Origin: G963662265 sp963668545
GTDB lineage: Bacteria > Spirochaetota > Spirochaetia > CADAEX01
Direction of reading: 5' to 3'
Length of the DNA: 64,000 bases
Assembly (NCBI GenBank): GCA_963668545.1
Contig: OY764868.1
Coordinates: forward strand, 434,001 to 498,000
A program made the translations under genes and the position numbers. The stretch's first letter is position 1, and every line of letters starts with the position of its first letter. Shown here in pieces: positions 31,881 through 41,593 of the stretch. The notes under the pieces were generated by a model. The model saw nothing but the letters and a program-made list of their open reading frames with translations. It was not told where the DNA came from and ran no database searches.

Positions 31881-34800
31881 TTAATAATCCCAACCTCGTA
31901 AATAATTATTATAACCTGCATACCAGTTTTTCTTAAATCCCTCTGGCATTTCAAGATATTTGGAGTAATTTCTTATGCTGTTATCAAATCTCATTTCATC
32001 AGAAGTGTAAAAATGAGGTCTATACTCTGCGCTTAATTGTCCATTATTGTTACTGAAACTATATAATTCCGGTTTTACTGCTGAAAAAAAGTTTTGGCTA
32101 CCAACTTCCCACATTGGAAGCTGTATATTTGTTATTTCAAACCCTTGTCTTGTCCCCTCTGTGTACTGCGCCATCATAGCAATCCCACCGGCTGTAGCAT
32201 TATACATATCTGATCCGATTGCTCCTTGTTTAATCTCAATATTTCGGCCATATCGTTCTTGTCCAAAATTAAATCCACCAGTAGATCTTAATTTCTGGTT
32301 ATGAGTATCAAACATTTGCTTTTGGCTATAAGACAGCTCATCTATTGATTCAGTTTCCAAGGGGATTTCTTCTTTTTTATTGTTTCCTGAATAAAAACTG
32401 TCATATTCAAAACTAACTCCGGATGAAAACAAGGTACCATATGTGGACGCTATTTCTCCTATGGAATTTGGATTAAAATCATAATTCCACTGTGGCGTCA
32501 TCATATTCTTTTTATTTTCTATATTTTTTTTATTAATATGATTATTTATCAATTCTTCACTTATAACACTAAAATCCACAAAATAACCCAGCTTATCATT
32601 CATTTTAAACGAGTTGTATGCAAGTTTATCAAATCCTTCTTCACTAATATTATATTCTGCATTTGTAATGGAAAATAATCCTATCCTCTTGCAAACTTCT
32701 TCGGAAACCATTTTCTCATCTTGGTCACTCATTATACGATCTAAACTTTCTTCTTTGGATAAATCTTCCATATCCCAAAGTTTAAATTCTCCCCCATCTT
32801 TAGTTTCAATATACAGACTACTTCTATCATCATTCTTTAAAGTAAAATTGCCCTCTCCATTTTTGACCAGTTTCCAGTAATCTGCAGATATATCATAGTT
32901 ATCAAGCACATATCCTGCGAATTCGGACATATCTCCTGTCATTACAGCTTCATTGTATTTATTCACATCTTTAATAAGTGTTTTATCTGATGCAATTAGC
33001 CCCTTGTAAGCTCTCTCCATATCCATTGCCATTGCTGTGTGGGCAAATACAGATGCTACTGTTTCTCTTGCCTGACCTACTGTTCCGTTATCTTCACCAT
33101 CTCTGTGCGCTTCGTGGCCGAGAACTGTGCCGAGCCTTAAGCGGCTCATCATGTTATTACCAGTGGATGAAACCCTTATTGTCCTTCCACCGCTGCTGTT
33201 AAGGGTGGTCTCAGCTGTTTCTCCCCCTGTGCTTCCGACTTTAAGATTATCCTTTCCTGAGAGGAGGTTCTTATAAAGTTTCATTGCTTCTTCATCAGAA
33301 CCGCCTCGTGAATAGAGTGCTCTCATGCCGACTCCTGCATCTCTTATATTTTCCTTCTGCGAGAGGCTTATCCTTGCGTTCTGGTAGTATGTGTTTAATC
33401 CTTTATAAGAAGCTGCTATTTGCGAGGCGCTTACATTCTGCCCTCCTGTTCCGAACTCAAAGAGGCTTCCCCCGTCTCCGATCCCAAGTTCAAGAAGGCC
33501 TGTGCTTCCAAATCCAAAATCTGATGTGTTTAAAACATTCAGTGTAGTACTTCCAAGCGCGTTGTATTCATATATGCTTGCGGCGCTCCCTGCAATGCTT
33601 GAGCTTAATGCTTTTCCGTTTTTAAGCTCTTCTCCGTAGAATCCTGTGAGGGTAGAGTTGAGCCCGGCAGTTCCCATGCTTGAGATGTAACCTGACACTG
33701 CGCCTTTGCCGTAAAGGTCTGATTTCCAGTTATTTTCAAATGAATTTGTATTGAAATAAAGACCGCCTGAACTTAAGTCAAATGAGTTTATTGCAGTTGT
33801 TGCAAGGTTAGTGGATGCTGTCTTTATCCCTGCCGCTCCGGTTGTTGCAAGAAATGAGTCTGATTTAAACTTATCATATTTTGACCCGATCCCTTGAGTT
33901 ACAGCTCCGACTGCTGTCTGTTTTCCTAAAGACATCATCCCGTCGTCCCAGTCTGTTATTCCGCTTCCTATATCCATAGCTGTGAATGTGACATCATCTA
34001 TCATATTTATTGCAAATGCTAAAGGCCCTGTTCCTGCAACAATTGTCATTGCAATGTTTCCGATATTCCTTACGCTTGGCGCTCCGAAAAGGCCGTCTGA
34101 CTCACCATCATTATCCTTATCGTCATCCCATAGTCTCTGTGAATACCATGGCTGGTCAAGGCTTGCTATTCCCCTGCCAAGTCTTGCCTCGTTTCTGAAG
34201 TAAAGCTCATAGATCCTTCCATATTCGCCGTAACCTGCTGTCTTTACCTTTTCAGGTTCCTTGTCCTTCATTACTGGGGCATATCCTAAGTGCATATAGA
34301 AGAGTCCTTTTGTGTCTTTGTACTTTGATGCCTGGCGGGATGAATTAAACGATTTCTCTGCATTTTTTACATAGGATGAAAACTCTTCATCAAAACCTTT
34401 CCAGTTTGCAGCCTCTTTTGATGTTTTGCTTCCGAAGATAAGATCAGAATATCTTCTGAGGTTTGTAACAGCCTTCTGGACCTTTAACTCTATTTCTTCA
34501 TAACCCATTGAAGATAATGATTCACGGGAGAGGTCTACACCTGTTTCAAATTCAGGAGCTATAAAATGATGATAAGCTTCTATTTCATGGCGCTCTTCTT
34601 CTATGCCGCCCAGAAGTGTCATATCAATTATAGCTTTCCTTGTAAACATATTCCCTCTTTTCCTGTAACCTTTACCTTCGAGAGTGTCCGCAAGGGATTT
34701 CTCTGTGCTCATGTTGGCCGATTCAATATTATCGGCTATCCCGTCTTCAACCTCAGTAACTGTCTTTGCCATTTTAAGGGCTTCAAGCAATGCTGCTTTC

Positions 34801-37800
34801 TTTCTGACTTCATTTGAAAGATTTTCTGCATAGTTTTCAAGTCTGATATCGTTTCTTCCAAAGCTTCCAATGTCTGGAAGGTATGATGAAAGAGTGATAT
34901 TATCAGATTCTTTTCTTTTACTGTAATAAGAGGCCGCTGATATCAGTGATGACAGTTTTTCAGAATCTGTTACTTCTTCAACTATATTTTCGAGGTCAGG
35001 GGAGTTCTTTATGTCAGGGATTATTATCATCCCGCTTTCTGACAGGAGTTTATCAGCATTTATTCCTATTTCTCTTGAAAGACGCCTTGATTCTCCTCTC
35101 TGAACAGCTATTGTACTTTCTTCTATCCAGTTGTTCCTGTTTTCTTTTAATATATTGTACTTATCTCTCCAGAGTTCCTCTTTAAGGCTGGCTTCTTTCT
35201 GGAAATCCTCTCTCCATTTCTTTCTTTTTCCTATAAGCTTTGTAAAGCTTTCTTTCCACTGCTTGACACCTGTCTCATAAAGCTCCGAGATTCTTGATTC
35301 AAAGAGGCCCTGCTTGTCCTTGAGTTCGAGGTACTGGAGTTTTATTTTTTCATCATTTTCATGTTTACTTATGTCAACGGATGAGGAGAAGTATTTCATT
35401 AAATCATCTGCTGCAAAGGAAAGTGTTCTTTCCCTTCCTTTTAAGTCGTTAGCATTGGAATATGATGATAAGAGTTCAGAAAATGACATTTCTGATGATT
35501 CCTGAGTTGAGTATTCTGATTCATAAAAGAGATTGATGAAGTGGTTTTTCACTTCATCTGAAGTCACATCCTGATTGTTCTGATCTGCCCTGTACTTGAA
35601 AAGATTTTCTTCCCTTTCTTTTTCCAGCTTTTCAGTAATTATGTTAAGTTCAGCAGTCTTGTTGCTTAATGTTTCGTTTAGCTTTTCAAAAGTCTTAACA
35701 GAAAGGGTATAGCTTGAAGACTTGTCATCATCAGTTAATGAGTCATATATGTTTTTCAGAAGATCCTTAAAGCCTGAACCTGCCTGATCAGGAAGTTCTC
35801 CTGAAATCGAGGATAAAGAGATGATAAAATCATCGAATGATACCAGTTTACCATCTTCTCCTCCTGTTAATGTTCTGATCTCCTCTTTTTTATCAAGAAA
35901 ACTTTCCCGGGATGAAAAAGTCTTTGCAATATCCTCCCAGATAATATTTCTTTCATAATTACCATTAATATCTGTCATGTTATGGCGCATTTTTTTCATT
36001 TTTTTCGCTGTCCGCTTCCAGAAATTGCTCCACCAGTGTTTTTTCTTTATATGACTTTCTTCATCTTTCGATTCATCCCAGAGGTAATCATGGGCTGTTT
36101 CACTCACGTCTTTTCCCATGAATGAATAATCAAGTGTTGTATATCCTGATAGATGCATAGCTTTAAAGAAAGAATATAATTTGTTTAACTCTGAGTTGTT
36201 TTTAATGTCTGCAAGAACATTTCTTGCAACATTGTCTGCGTAGTTTTCAGGATTGCAGTCTGCATATTTTCCTCTTTTAAGCTCCAGATAATTCTGATCG
36301 GAATACAGCGGAACGGTTACTTTGTTTTTATACTCAGCATAGAAAGCAAGCCCGAAATTCTTTAAGTTGTGGCTTCCCAGGTCAGAGATTGCTTTTGCCC
36401 ATTTTAAAGCATCATTACTGAAGGTAATCTCTGAATCCTTTTTGTTAAAGTAATCATTAACAGCATTCTTTATATCTGTCTCACTTGAAAAACTACTAAA
36501 GTCTGTAAGTTCACCTTCATTATAATTTTCAACATCCGGTTTAAAGGGTAGGGTGAATTTAAAAATGCTTCCTATGGAATCTTTCATTACTGCATAATAC
36601 CTTCCCGCTTCTTCCTGTGCTTTTGCAATATTCCTGGAAAGTGTTTCAGATGCAGAACTGAGATAGTTGACGCTGCCAAGGAGTTCTTTCTTGTCTTCAA
36701 GGGTATCAAGATATTCTGAATTGAATCTTTCATTTACAGGACTTTGTGTAAGTGAAGTTTTTATATTAAGTACTTCATTGTAAAGATTATCTGCTTTTTC
36801 AAACTCTGCTTTCCGCATTTTCAGGATTACATCGGGATCTGTATTTTTTAACGAATAAGGAGAATCTGCAAAGTCCTTAAGCTCTTCAGCTTCATAAAGG
36901 TCCCACTTGCTCATTGTAAACTCATTTAATGCATTATCTACGGCAGTCTTTTTCTCTCTGTACTGGTTAGTCAGAGATGTGAAGTCATCAAGCAGATCAT
37001 GATATTCAGTCCTTAAGGTGGATATCTCATCTTTTGCCTCTTCAAGAACTGCTTTTTTATCTGCAACATTGTCATTGAAATACGCAGCCTGTTCAGTTTC
37101 CCACTCTTTTAATTGATTTCTCAGATCAGCAAGCTTTGAATTTCTCTCTTTATACTCTGTTTCTCTTGATATTATGAGAGCTCTTTTTTCTTTTACAGTG
37201 TCGCTGGTAGTAATAATGGATGACTCGTCTTTTAAAATATTGAGAGCTTTTACAATTAAGGTCTCAAATACTTTATTTTCACTGTTTGAATATTCATTTT
37301 CAAGTGATCTTTCGTAACAATTATTAAGATCGTTAAGTGTATCAAAATCAAGAGACAGCTTATCTCTTTTTTCCTCTATTTCTTCCAGAGACAGAGGATC
37401 ATCTGCTGAGTAATTTTCAATTCTGTTATTGTATAAATTGAGTTCGATTTCCATTGAAGAGAGATTTTCACTGAATATAAATCCCTTTTCTTTAATTATA
37501 CTTTCAAGGATTTTACCTGTAATCTCTTCTATATAGACTGGTACATTATATGTTTTAAGGGTTTTATAAAAATCAATTATATCATCCCTTGTCTCAAAAG
37601 AAGAACTTACTCCGATTGAAGCTGATTCTGAATCTTCTGCAAGATAATAAAGATCTGAAAGTTTTTCAAAGAGTTCATTTCTCTCATGAAGGGTAAATGC
37701 AGAAGAATAAGGGCTATATTCATCTATTCCCTTTATTTCTGCTTCAAGAAGAGCAATTTCCTTTATCTTTTCAAGAACATCCGGACCTGAAGTATCTATG

Positions 37801-40379
37801 GCAAGATCATCATATGAATTATTGGTGAGGAAAGAGAGAATATCGGAACTATCATAATTATCGCCGAAAAGTTCTTTTCTTTTTTCTGCTAAAGAGTTTT
37901 CTATATCTTTGATCAGGTCTGATGAACTTTTCTCACTTTCATCAAGAGAAAGAAGTTCTATTCCCTTATTAACTGAATTAAGTTCTCCTTTATACTGGAT
38001 TTTTACAAGTTCAAAGAAAAACTCAGCCTCTCTTGAGTCCCCGGACTCAAGATATGAAAAAAACTTGTTTATCAGATCTTTTTCAGTATCAAACCCTTTG
38101 AGAGTAAACTCATTTTTTAAATCTGATGTTTCGGAATTGGAAAAATCAGGGTTTAAATTTTCAAGGTAACTATTTCTATCTTCAAAGTTTGATAAATCTT
38201 CTGCATTATCTTCGTCTGAAGTTCCCATAATATCTTCAAGAAGATCATCTGCGTCCCACCTTCTCTCGTTTCGAAGAAGTTTTTCCATATGAAGAAAGTA
38301 GTCATTCCAGCTGTTTTCAAGTTCCTCATCACGGTAACTGTCATTCTCATCTTCAAGATTTGAAATTGTTGTTTCCAGAAGACTTGAATCTTTAAGACGG
38401 AATATCTCCATTGCAGACTCATATTCCCCCCTTGCATCTTCGAGTTTTTTTTCTGCAAGACTCAAGGCAGTTTTCTTCTCTTCAAGAGACTTTTCATTTT
38501 CGGAAAGGACGTTTTCAATAAAATCATCAAGTTCAGTTATGCTGTTTTCATATGAAGTCTCTTTTTCTTTAAAAAGTGATAGTGCCTCTCTATATTTCTT
38601 TTCAGTTTCCGCTTTTCTTTCCCTGTCAGATGTTTTGTCGAGTGAGTATTCATAGACATGCTGCGCGATATCAAGCTTCCTTTTTAAAATGTCTCTCTTT
38701 TCTTTTAATATATTAAGTTCTGAGTCAAACTCATTCCCGCCGTAAACTCCGTTTTTAATCTCCTCTTCAAGACCCAAAAGGCTCTCTTCTGCTCCCTCAC
38801 GGGATCTTTTATAGTTAACTGAAGCATTTTCCCAGAAGGTGAGTTCAGTTCTATAGGATGAAAGCTCATCGTTTTTGAGGTCTCTTATCTCGATTGCCCT
38901 GTTATATTGATTATAAAGAGGAACAAGGAGTACTTCCTGTTCTTTTATTTTTTCCTGATATAGTTTTATAGAATGTCTTAACCAGGGTATCCTGTTTCTC
39001 CTGTCTTCACCTGACTGAAGTTTCTGTATTGTTTTCTCAGCTGAGGATATATATCTTTCATAATCATCTATTTCATCCTCAATATCATCAATCTGGCTAT
39101 ATACTCTGTTAACATTCCTCTGTTTATCAGCTTTATATTTTTCTATTCTGGCTATTTCACCTTTGAGATACTCAATGTTTTCAAAAGCCATTCTCTCTAT
39201 GTTTCTGCTTTCCCGGTAGACTGATAGATAACCGGTAAGCTCTTTTTCAAACCGTATCTTTTCCTTTAATGATGCCTCTTCTATATTTTGAGTTACTTCC
39301 CTGTAGCTTTCAAAAAAGCTCAGCTCTCTTTCGGACCAGTATTTCCTCCCCTCATCTATTATTCCTTTCATCTCAACAGACCAGGACCTTCTTGCTTCAG
39401 TAAACTTTTCAATAGCGCTGTCCCATTCTTTTTCTGCTTCTATATATCCTTCCTTTCCGCACTTTTCCCATCTCATCCTTTCAGCAAGAAAATCCTTTTC
39501 AGCTTTTTCCCATTTTTGAAGCCCTTGCTCAAAGCTTTTTTTAAAGTCCTCTTCCCATTCGTTTATCTTTGCTCCTGCCTCTTCTGTATTCAAACCTTTC
39601 ATGAGTGTCAGGTTTTTCTCTAAAGAACTTGATGCTTCTTCTAAACTAACCTGAATTTCTTCGATTCTTTTATCGGCCTCAACCTCAGCACCCCTATCCT
39701 CGCTTTCCTTTTTCATGGAGAAGCTGTCTTTGCTTCTCATTGTAATGAGGTTCTTTCTTCCTGCAAGGTAGAGGTATTCAAACTCCCTTTTCACACTGTT
39801 TCTGTATTCACTGAATGAGGCATTCAGGATATCTTTTTCACTTTCTTCTAAACCTTTTTCAAGCGACAGGACTTCATCATATTTTATCTCTGCGCATCTT
39901 TCCCAATCTTCGAAAAGACTATTGATAAATGACCTTAATTCGTCTTCCCATGATGATATATCATTATCAAGATTATTAAGTCCTTTAAAGATAGGTTTCC
40001 CATTTTCATCAAGGGATAGTTCTCCATTTTCAAACAGATACAGATAGTCTTTCTTTTTGTTCTCAATTTCTGATAAAAGTGACTGGATATCAGGCTGGCT
40101 TATTTTCTCTTCAATCCTCTTCCACTGCCAGGATGAAAGCCTTTTTTTCATCTCTTCAATAGATTTGTTTCTTTCTATATCGCTCAAAGCTGATGATCCG
40201 ATATTAACAGAAGCTATCCACATGTCTCTTGATTCTTCAAGATCGGCCCTGTCATACCAGATTTTCATGTCATTTGAAGTTAATTCCTGTGCAGCCTGAA
40301 ATTCATCAGCATAAAATGGATGTGAACTAACGAAAGAAAATAACAGGAAAATAATGATTTTTAATACACTTTTAAACAT
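31881..40379 (-). CDS. Giant secreted coiled-coil protein with polymorphic toxin-like C-terminus
   Basis: 2832 residues from the ATG at 40379 (GGAGG before it; a TTG four codons upstream is rejected). Signal peptide ~1-25 (FLLFSFVSSHPFYADEF). Residues ~30-2080 are almost wholly charged coiled coil, including Trp-spaced repeats near the start (GLQKWEKAEKDF, RMRWEKC, EARRSW). A hydrophobic stretch ~2105-2130 (IAMTIVAGTGPLAFAI) precedes the Gly/Ser-rich module (~2135-2530) shared with two downstream cassettes, with GHEAHRDG near 2420. The last ~300 residues are unique. Layout recalls large spirochaetal proteins (TIGR04388-like in Leptospira, from memory). I infer a surface or secreted toxin stalk with exchangeable tip. 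Confidence 0.72.
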   Translation of the reverse strand: MFKSVLKIIIFLLFSFVSSHPFYADEFQAAQELTSNDMKIWYDRADLEESRDMWIASVNIGSSALSDIERNKSIEEMKKRLSSWQWKRIEEKISQPDIQSLLSEIENKKKDYLYLFENGELSLDENGKPIFKGLNNLDNDISSWEDELRSFINSLFEDWERCAEIKYDEVLSLEKGLEESEKDILNASFSEYRNSVKREFEYLYLAGRKNLITMRSKDSFSMKKESEDRGAEVEADKRIEEIQVSLEEASSSLEKNLTLMKGLNTEEAGAKINEWEEDFKKSFEQGLQKWEKAEKDFLAERMRWEKCGKEGYIEAEKEWDSAIEKFTEARRSWSVEMKGIIDEGRKYWSERELSFFESYREVTQNIEEASLKEKIRFEKELTGYLSVYRESRNIERMAFENIEYLKGEIARIEKYKADKQRNVNRVYSQIDDIEDEIDDYERYISSAEKTIQKLQSGEDRRNRIPWLRHSIKLYQEKIKEQEVLLVPLYNQYNRAIEIRDLKNDELSSYRTELTFWENASVNYKRSREGAEESLLGLEEEIKNGVYGGNEFDSELNILKEKRDILKRKLDIAQHVYEYSLDKTSDRERKAETEKKYREALSLFKEKETSYENSITELDDFIENVLSENEKSLEEKKTALSLAEKKLEDARGEYESAMEIFRLKDSSLLETTISNLEDENDSYRDEELENSWNDYFLHMEKLLRNERRWDADDLLEDIMGTSDEDNAEDLSNFEDRNSYLENLNPDFSNSETSDLKNEFTLKGFDTEKDLINKFFSYLESGDSREAEFFFELVKIQYKGELNSVNKGIELLSLDESEKSSSDLIKDIENSLAEKRKELFGDNYDSSDILSFLTNNSYDDLAIDTSGPDVLEKIKEIALLEAEIKGIDEYSPYSSAFTLHERNELFEKLSDLYYLAEDSESASIGVSSSFETRDDIIDFYKTLKTYNVPVYIEEITGKILESIIKEKGFIFSENLSSMEIELNLYNNRIENYSADDPLSLEEIEEKRDKLSLDFDTLNDLNNCYERSLENEYSNSENKVFETLIVKALNILKDESSIITTSDTVKEKRALIISRETEYKERNSKLADLRNQLKEWETEQAAYFNDNVADKKAVLEEAKDEISTLRTEYHDLLDDFTSLTNQYREKKTAVDNALNEFTMSKWDLYEAEELKDFADSPYSLKNTDPDVILKMRKAEFEKADNLYNEVLNIKTSLTQSPVNERFNSEYLDTLEDKKELLGSVNYLSSASETLSRNIAKAQEEAGRYYAVMKDSIGSIFKFTLPFKPDVENYNEGELTDFSSFSSETDIKNAVNDYFNKKDSEITFSNDALKWAKAISDLGSHNLKNFGLAFYAEYKNKVTVPLYSDQNYLELKRGKYADCNPENYADNVARNVLADIKNNSELNKLYSFFKAMHLSGYTTLDYSFMGKDVSETAHDYLWDESKDEESHIKKKHWWSNFWKRTAKKMKKMRHNMTDINGNYERNIIWEDIAKTFSSRESFLDKKEEIRTLTGGEDGKLVSFDDFIISLSSISGELPDQAGSGFKDLLKNIYDSLTDDDKSSSYTLSVKTFEKLNETLSNKTAELNIITEKLEKEREENLFKYRADQNNQDVTSDEVKNHFINLFYESEYSTQESSEMSFSELLSSYSNANDLKGRERTLSFAADDLMKYFSSSVDISKHENDEKIKLQYLELKDKQGLFESRISELYETGVKQWKESFTKLIGKRKKWREDFQKEASLKEELWRDKYNILKENRNNWIEESTIAVQRGESRRLSREIGINADKLLSESGMIIIPDIKNSPDLENIVEEVTDSEKLSSLISAASYYSKRKESDNITLSSYLPDIGSFGRNDIRLENYAENLSNEVRKKAALLEALKMAKTVTEVEDGIADNIESANMSTEKSLADTLEGKGYRKRGNMFTRKAIIDMTLLGGIEEERHEIEAYHHFIAPEFETGVDLSRESLSSMGYEEIELKVQKAVTNLRRYSDLIFGSKTSKEAANWKGFDEEFSSYVKNAEKSFNSSRQASKYKDTKGLFYMHLGYAPVMKDKEPEKVKTAGYGEYGRIYELYFRNEARLGRGIASLDQPWYSQRLWDDDKDNDGESDGLFGAPSVRNIGNIAMTIVAGTGPLAFAINMIDDVTFTAMDIGSGITDWDDGMMSLGKQTAVGAVTQGIGSKYDKFKSDSFLATTGAAGIKTASTNLATTAINSFDLSSGGLYFNTNSFENNWKSDLYGKGAVSGYISSMGTAGLNSTLTGFYGEELKNGKALSSSIAGSAASIYEYNALGSTTLNVLNTSDFGFGSTGLLELGIGDGGSLFEFGTGGQNVSASQIAASYKGLNTYYQNARISLSQKENIRDAGVGMRALYSRGGSDEEAMKLYKNLLSGKDNLKVGSTGGETAETTLNSSGGRTIRVSSTGNNMMSRLRLGTVLGHEAHRDGEDNGTVGQARETVASVFAHTAMAMDMERAYKGLIASDKTLIKDVNKYNEAVMTGDMSEFAGYVLDNYDISADYWKLVKNGEGNFTLKNDDRSSLYIETKDGGEFKLWDMEDLSKEESLDRIMSDQDEKMVSEEVCKRIGLFSITNAEYNISEEGFDKLAYNSFKMNDKLGYFVDFSVISEELINNHINKKNIENKKNMMTPQWNYDFNPNSIGEIASTYGTLFSSGVSFEYDSFYSGNNKKEEIPLETESIDELSYSQKQMFDTHNQKLRSTGGFNFGQERYGRNIEIKQGAIGSDMYNATAGGIAMMAQYTEGTRQGFEITNIQLPMWEVGSQNFFSAVKPELYSFSNNNGQLSAEYRPHFYTSDEMRFDNSIRNYSKYLEMPEGFKKNWYAGYNNYLRGWDY

Positions 40380-40392
40380 AACTTCCTCCAAA

Positions 40393-40408
40393 AGCTGTTA
40401 AAACAGCT
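40393..40408. promoter_or_regulatory. Inverted repeat in the leader of the giant gene
   Basis: AGCTGTT (40393-40399) / AACAGCT (40402-40408), perfect 7-bp arms two bases apart, immediately upstream of the giant gene's ribosome-binding site in the divergent intergenic region. Could be an operator or a leader hairpin that restrains translation. Confidence 0.4.
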
Positions 40409-40491
40409 CAAGGCATTCTTGATTTTTCTTAAATATACAAATATTATTTATCTAAATTATAAATATAGTAAGTAGAAAAAAAAAGATTAAA

Positions 40492-41127
40492 ATGAAAGTA
40501 AATATTAAATTAATTACCCTTTTTTCAGTTTTTTTACTGATTTCATGTTCAGATAACAGAAAAAGTACTTTGTTAGCTGAATTCAAAAACGCAAATACCC
40601 TTTATATTAATGGTGAGACAGATAAGGCCCTTGAAATACTTGAAAGGATTGAAAAAGAGAACCCTGACTTTTATCCTGCACTGTATTTGTCGGGAAAGCT
40701 ATATCTTCATAATAACAGTCCCGACAGGGCGGAAGAGAAGTGGCGGAAAATTATTAATAAGCATCCTTACCATATTCAATCCGGCAAACAGCTGTTAAGG
40801 CTTTATACAGAAATGGAAAAATACAGTGAGGCGGAAGAGCTTTTTGTAAATTTGAGTCAGTATTCCTCCGACGATCCTGAACTTCTGATTCTTGCCGGAA
40901 ACCTTCTGAAGAAAGAGGAAAAGTATCTTGAGGCAATAGAGTACTACAGCAAGGCATTTCTGTTTGAAGAAAAAATTATATATGCACATCTTGATATAGC
41001 GGAAATATACGGGAGATACGGTATTACTGATAAATCGGAATCCCATCTTGAAAAAGCAGCTTCAATAGGGGGTAAAGAGCATGCGTTATATGAACCTGTC
41101 ATGTCTGTTCTTGAAAAGAAGAAGTAA
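40492..41127 (+). CDS. TPR-repeat lipoprotein
   Basis: 211 residues. Signal peptide with lipobox LLISC, then four to five tetratricopeptide repeats (ALEILERIEKENPDFYPALY, YLEAIEYYSKAFLFEEKIIY, AHLDIAEIYGRYG). Such lipoproteins usually scaffold envelope complexes, for example secretin or outer-membrane assemblies. First gene of an eight-gene plus-strand operon and divergent, across ~110 bp, from the giant protein gene. The next gene starts inside its 3' end (47-bp overlap). Confidence 0.8.
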   Translation: MKVNIKLITLFSVFLLISCSDNRKSTLLAEFKNANTLYINGETDKALEILERIEKENPDFYPALYLSGKLYLHNNSPDRAEEKWRKIINKHPYHIQSGKQLLRLYTEMEKYSEAEELFVNLSQYSSDDPELLILAGNLLKKEEKYLEAIEYYSKAFLFEEKIIYAHLDIAEIYGRYGITDKSESHLEKAASIGGKEHALYEPVMSVLEKKK

Positions 41128-41581
41128 CATCAGAATAATTTTTTTCATGTTTCTTTTAACAGCAGTTATATCTGTTTTTCTGTCATCCTGCGCTTTTCTT
41201 TCAGGCATGATAAAAACCTCATATGAGAGAGATGAAAATGCTGATACCCTTATAAAGGAAAACGGTCTTTATATTAACAGCGTTACTGTAAATAAAAGTT
41301 TTGACAGTGAAACTGTTAAAGAAAATGCATCGTATGCCTTTAATATCATCCCTGGAGTAAAGCCTTCCGGAGGACTTGAAACAGATGCAGTATTCAAGGA
41401 GGAATCTTTTGTAAAGGGTTTTGACCAGCTTAATACAGTATCTCTTGAACTTACTGTAAAAGATCATAACGGCAGCATAATTAAAACAGTTCTTATTACA
41501 GAAGAATCTGAAAATACCCTTTCCTCCTACAAGTATCTTTACAGGATCATTGAAAAAGGGATAAAGGAAGCAGGGCTTTAA
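41081..41581 (+). CDS. Small lipoprotein of the RND/TolC operon
   Basis: 166 residues. N-terminal signal with lipobox FLSSC at about residue 37; the start at 41081 has GGGGGT eight bases upstream, though an internal ATG (41090) or one nearer the hydrophobic segment would give a more normal signal length. Mature part ~130 residues with two beta-rich halves (GLYINSVTVNKSF, LNTVSLELTVKDHNGS); resembles small LptE/DUF4136-like outer-membrane lipoproteins only vaguely. Function unknown; overlaps the TPR gene by 47 bp, so tightly co-translated. Confidence 0.65.
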   Translation: MRYMNLSCLFLKRRSNIRIIFFMFLLTAVISVFLSSCAFLSGMIKTSYERDENADTLIKENGLYINSVTVNKSFDSETVKENASYAFNIIPGVKPSGGLETDAVFKEESFVKGFDQLNTVSLELTVKDHNGSIIKTVLITEESENTLSSYKYLYRIIEKGIKEAGL

Positions 41582-41593
41582 AAGGGATTGTGC

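Noticed and set aside
31881..40379. Many open frames of 60-110 codons on the plus strand opposite the giant gene
   Set aside because: They are mirror frames of the biased coiled-coil codons (GAA/AAA give TTC/TTT), lack ribosome-binding sites and encode Ser/Phe/Leu-rich nonsense.
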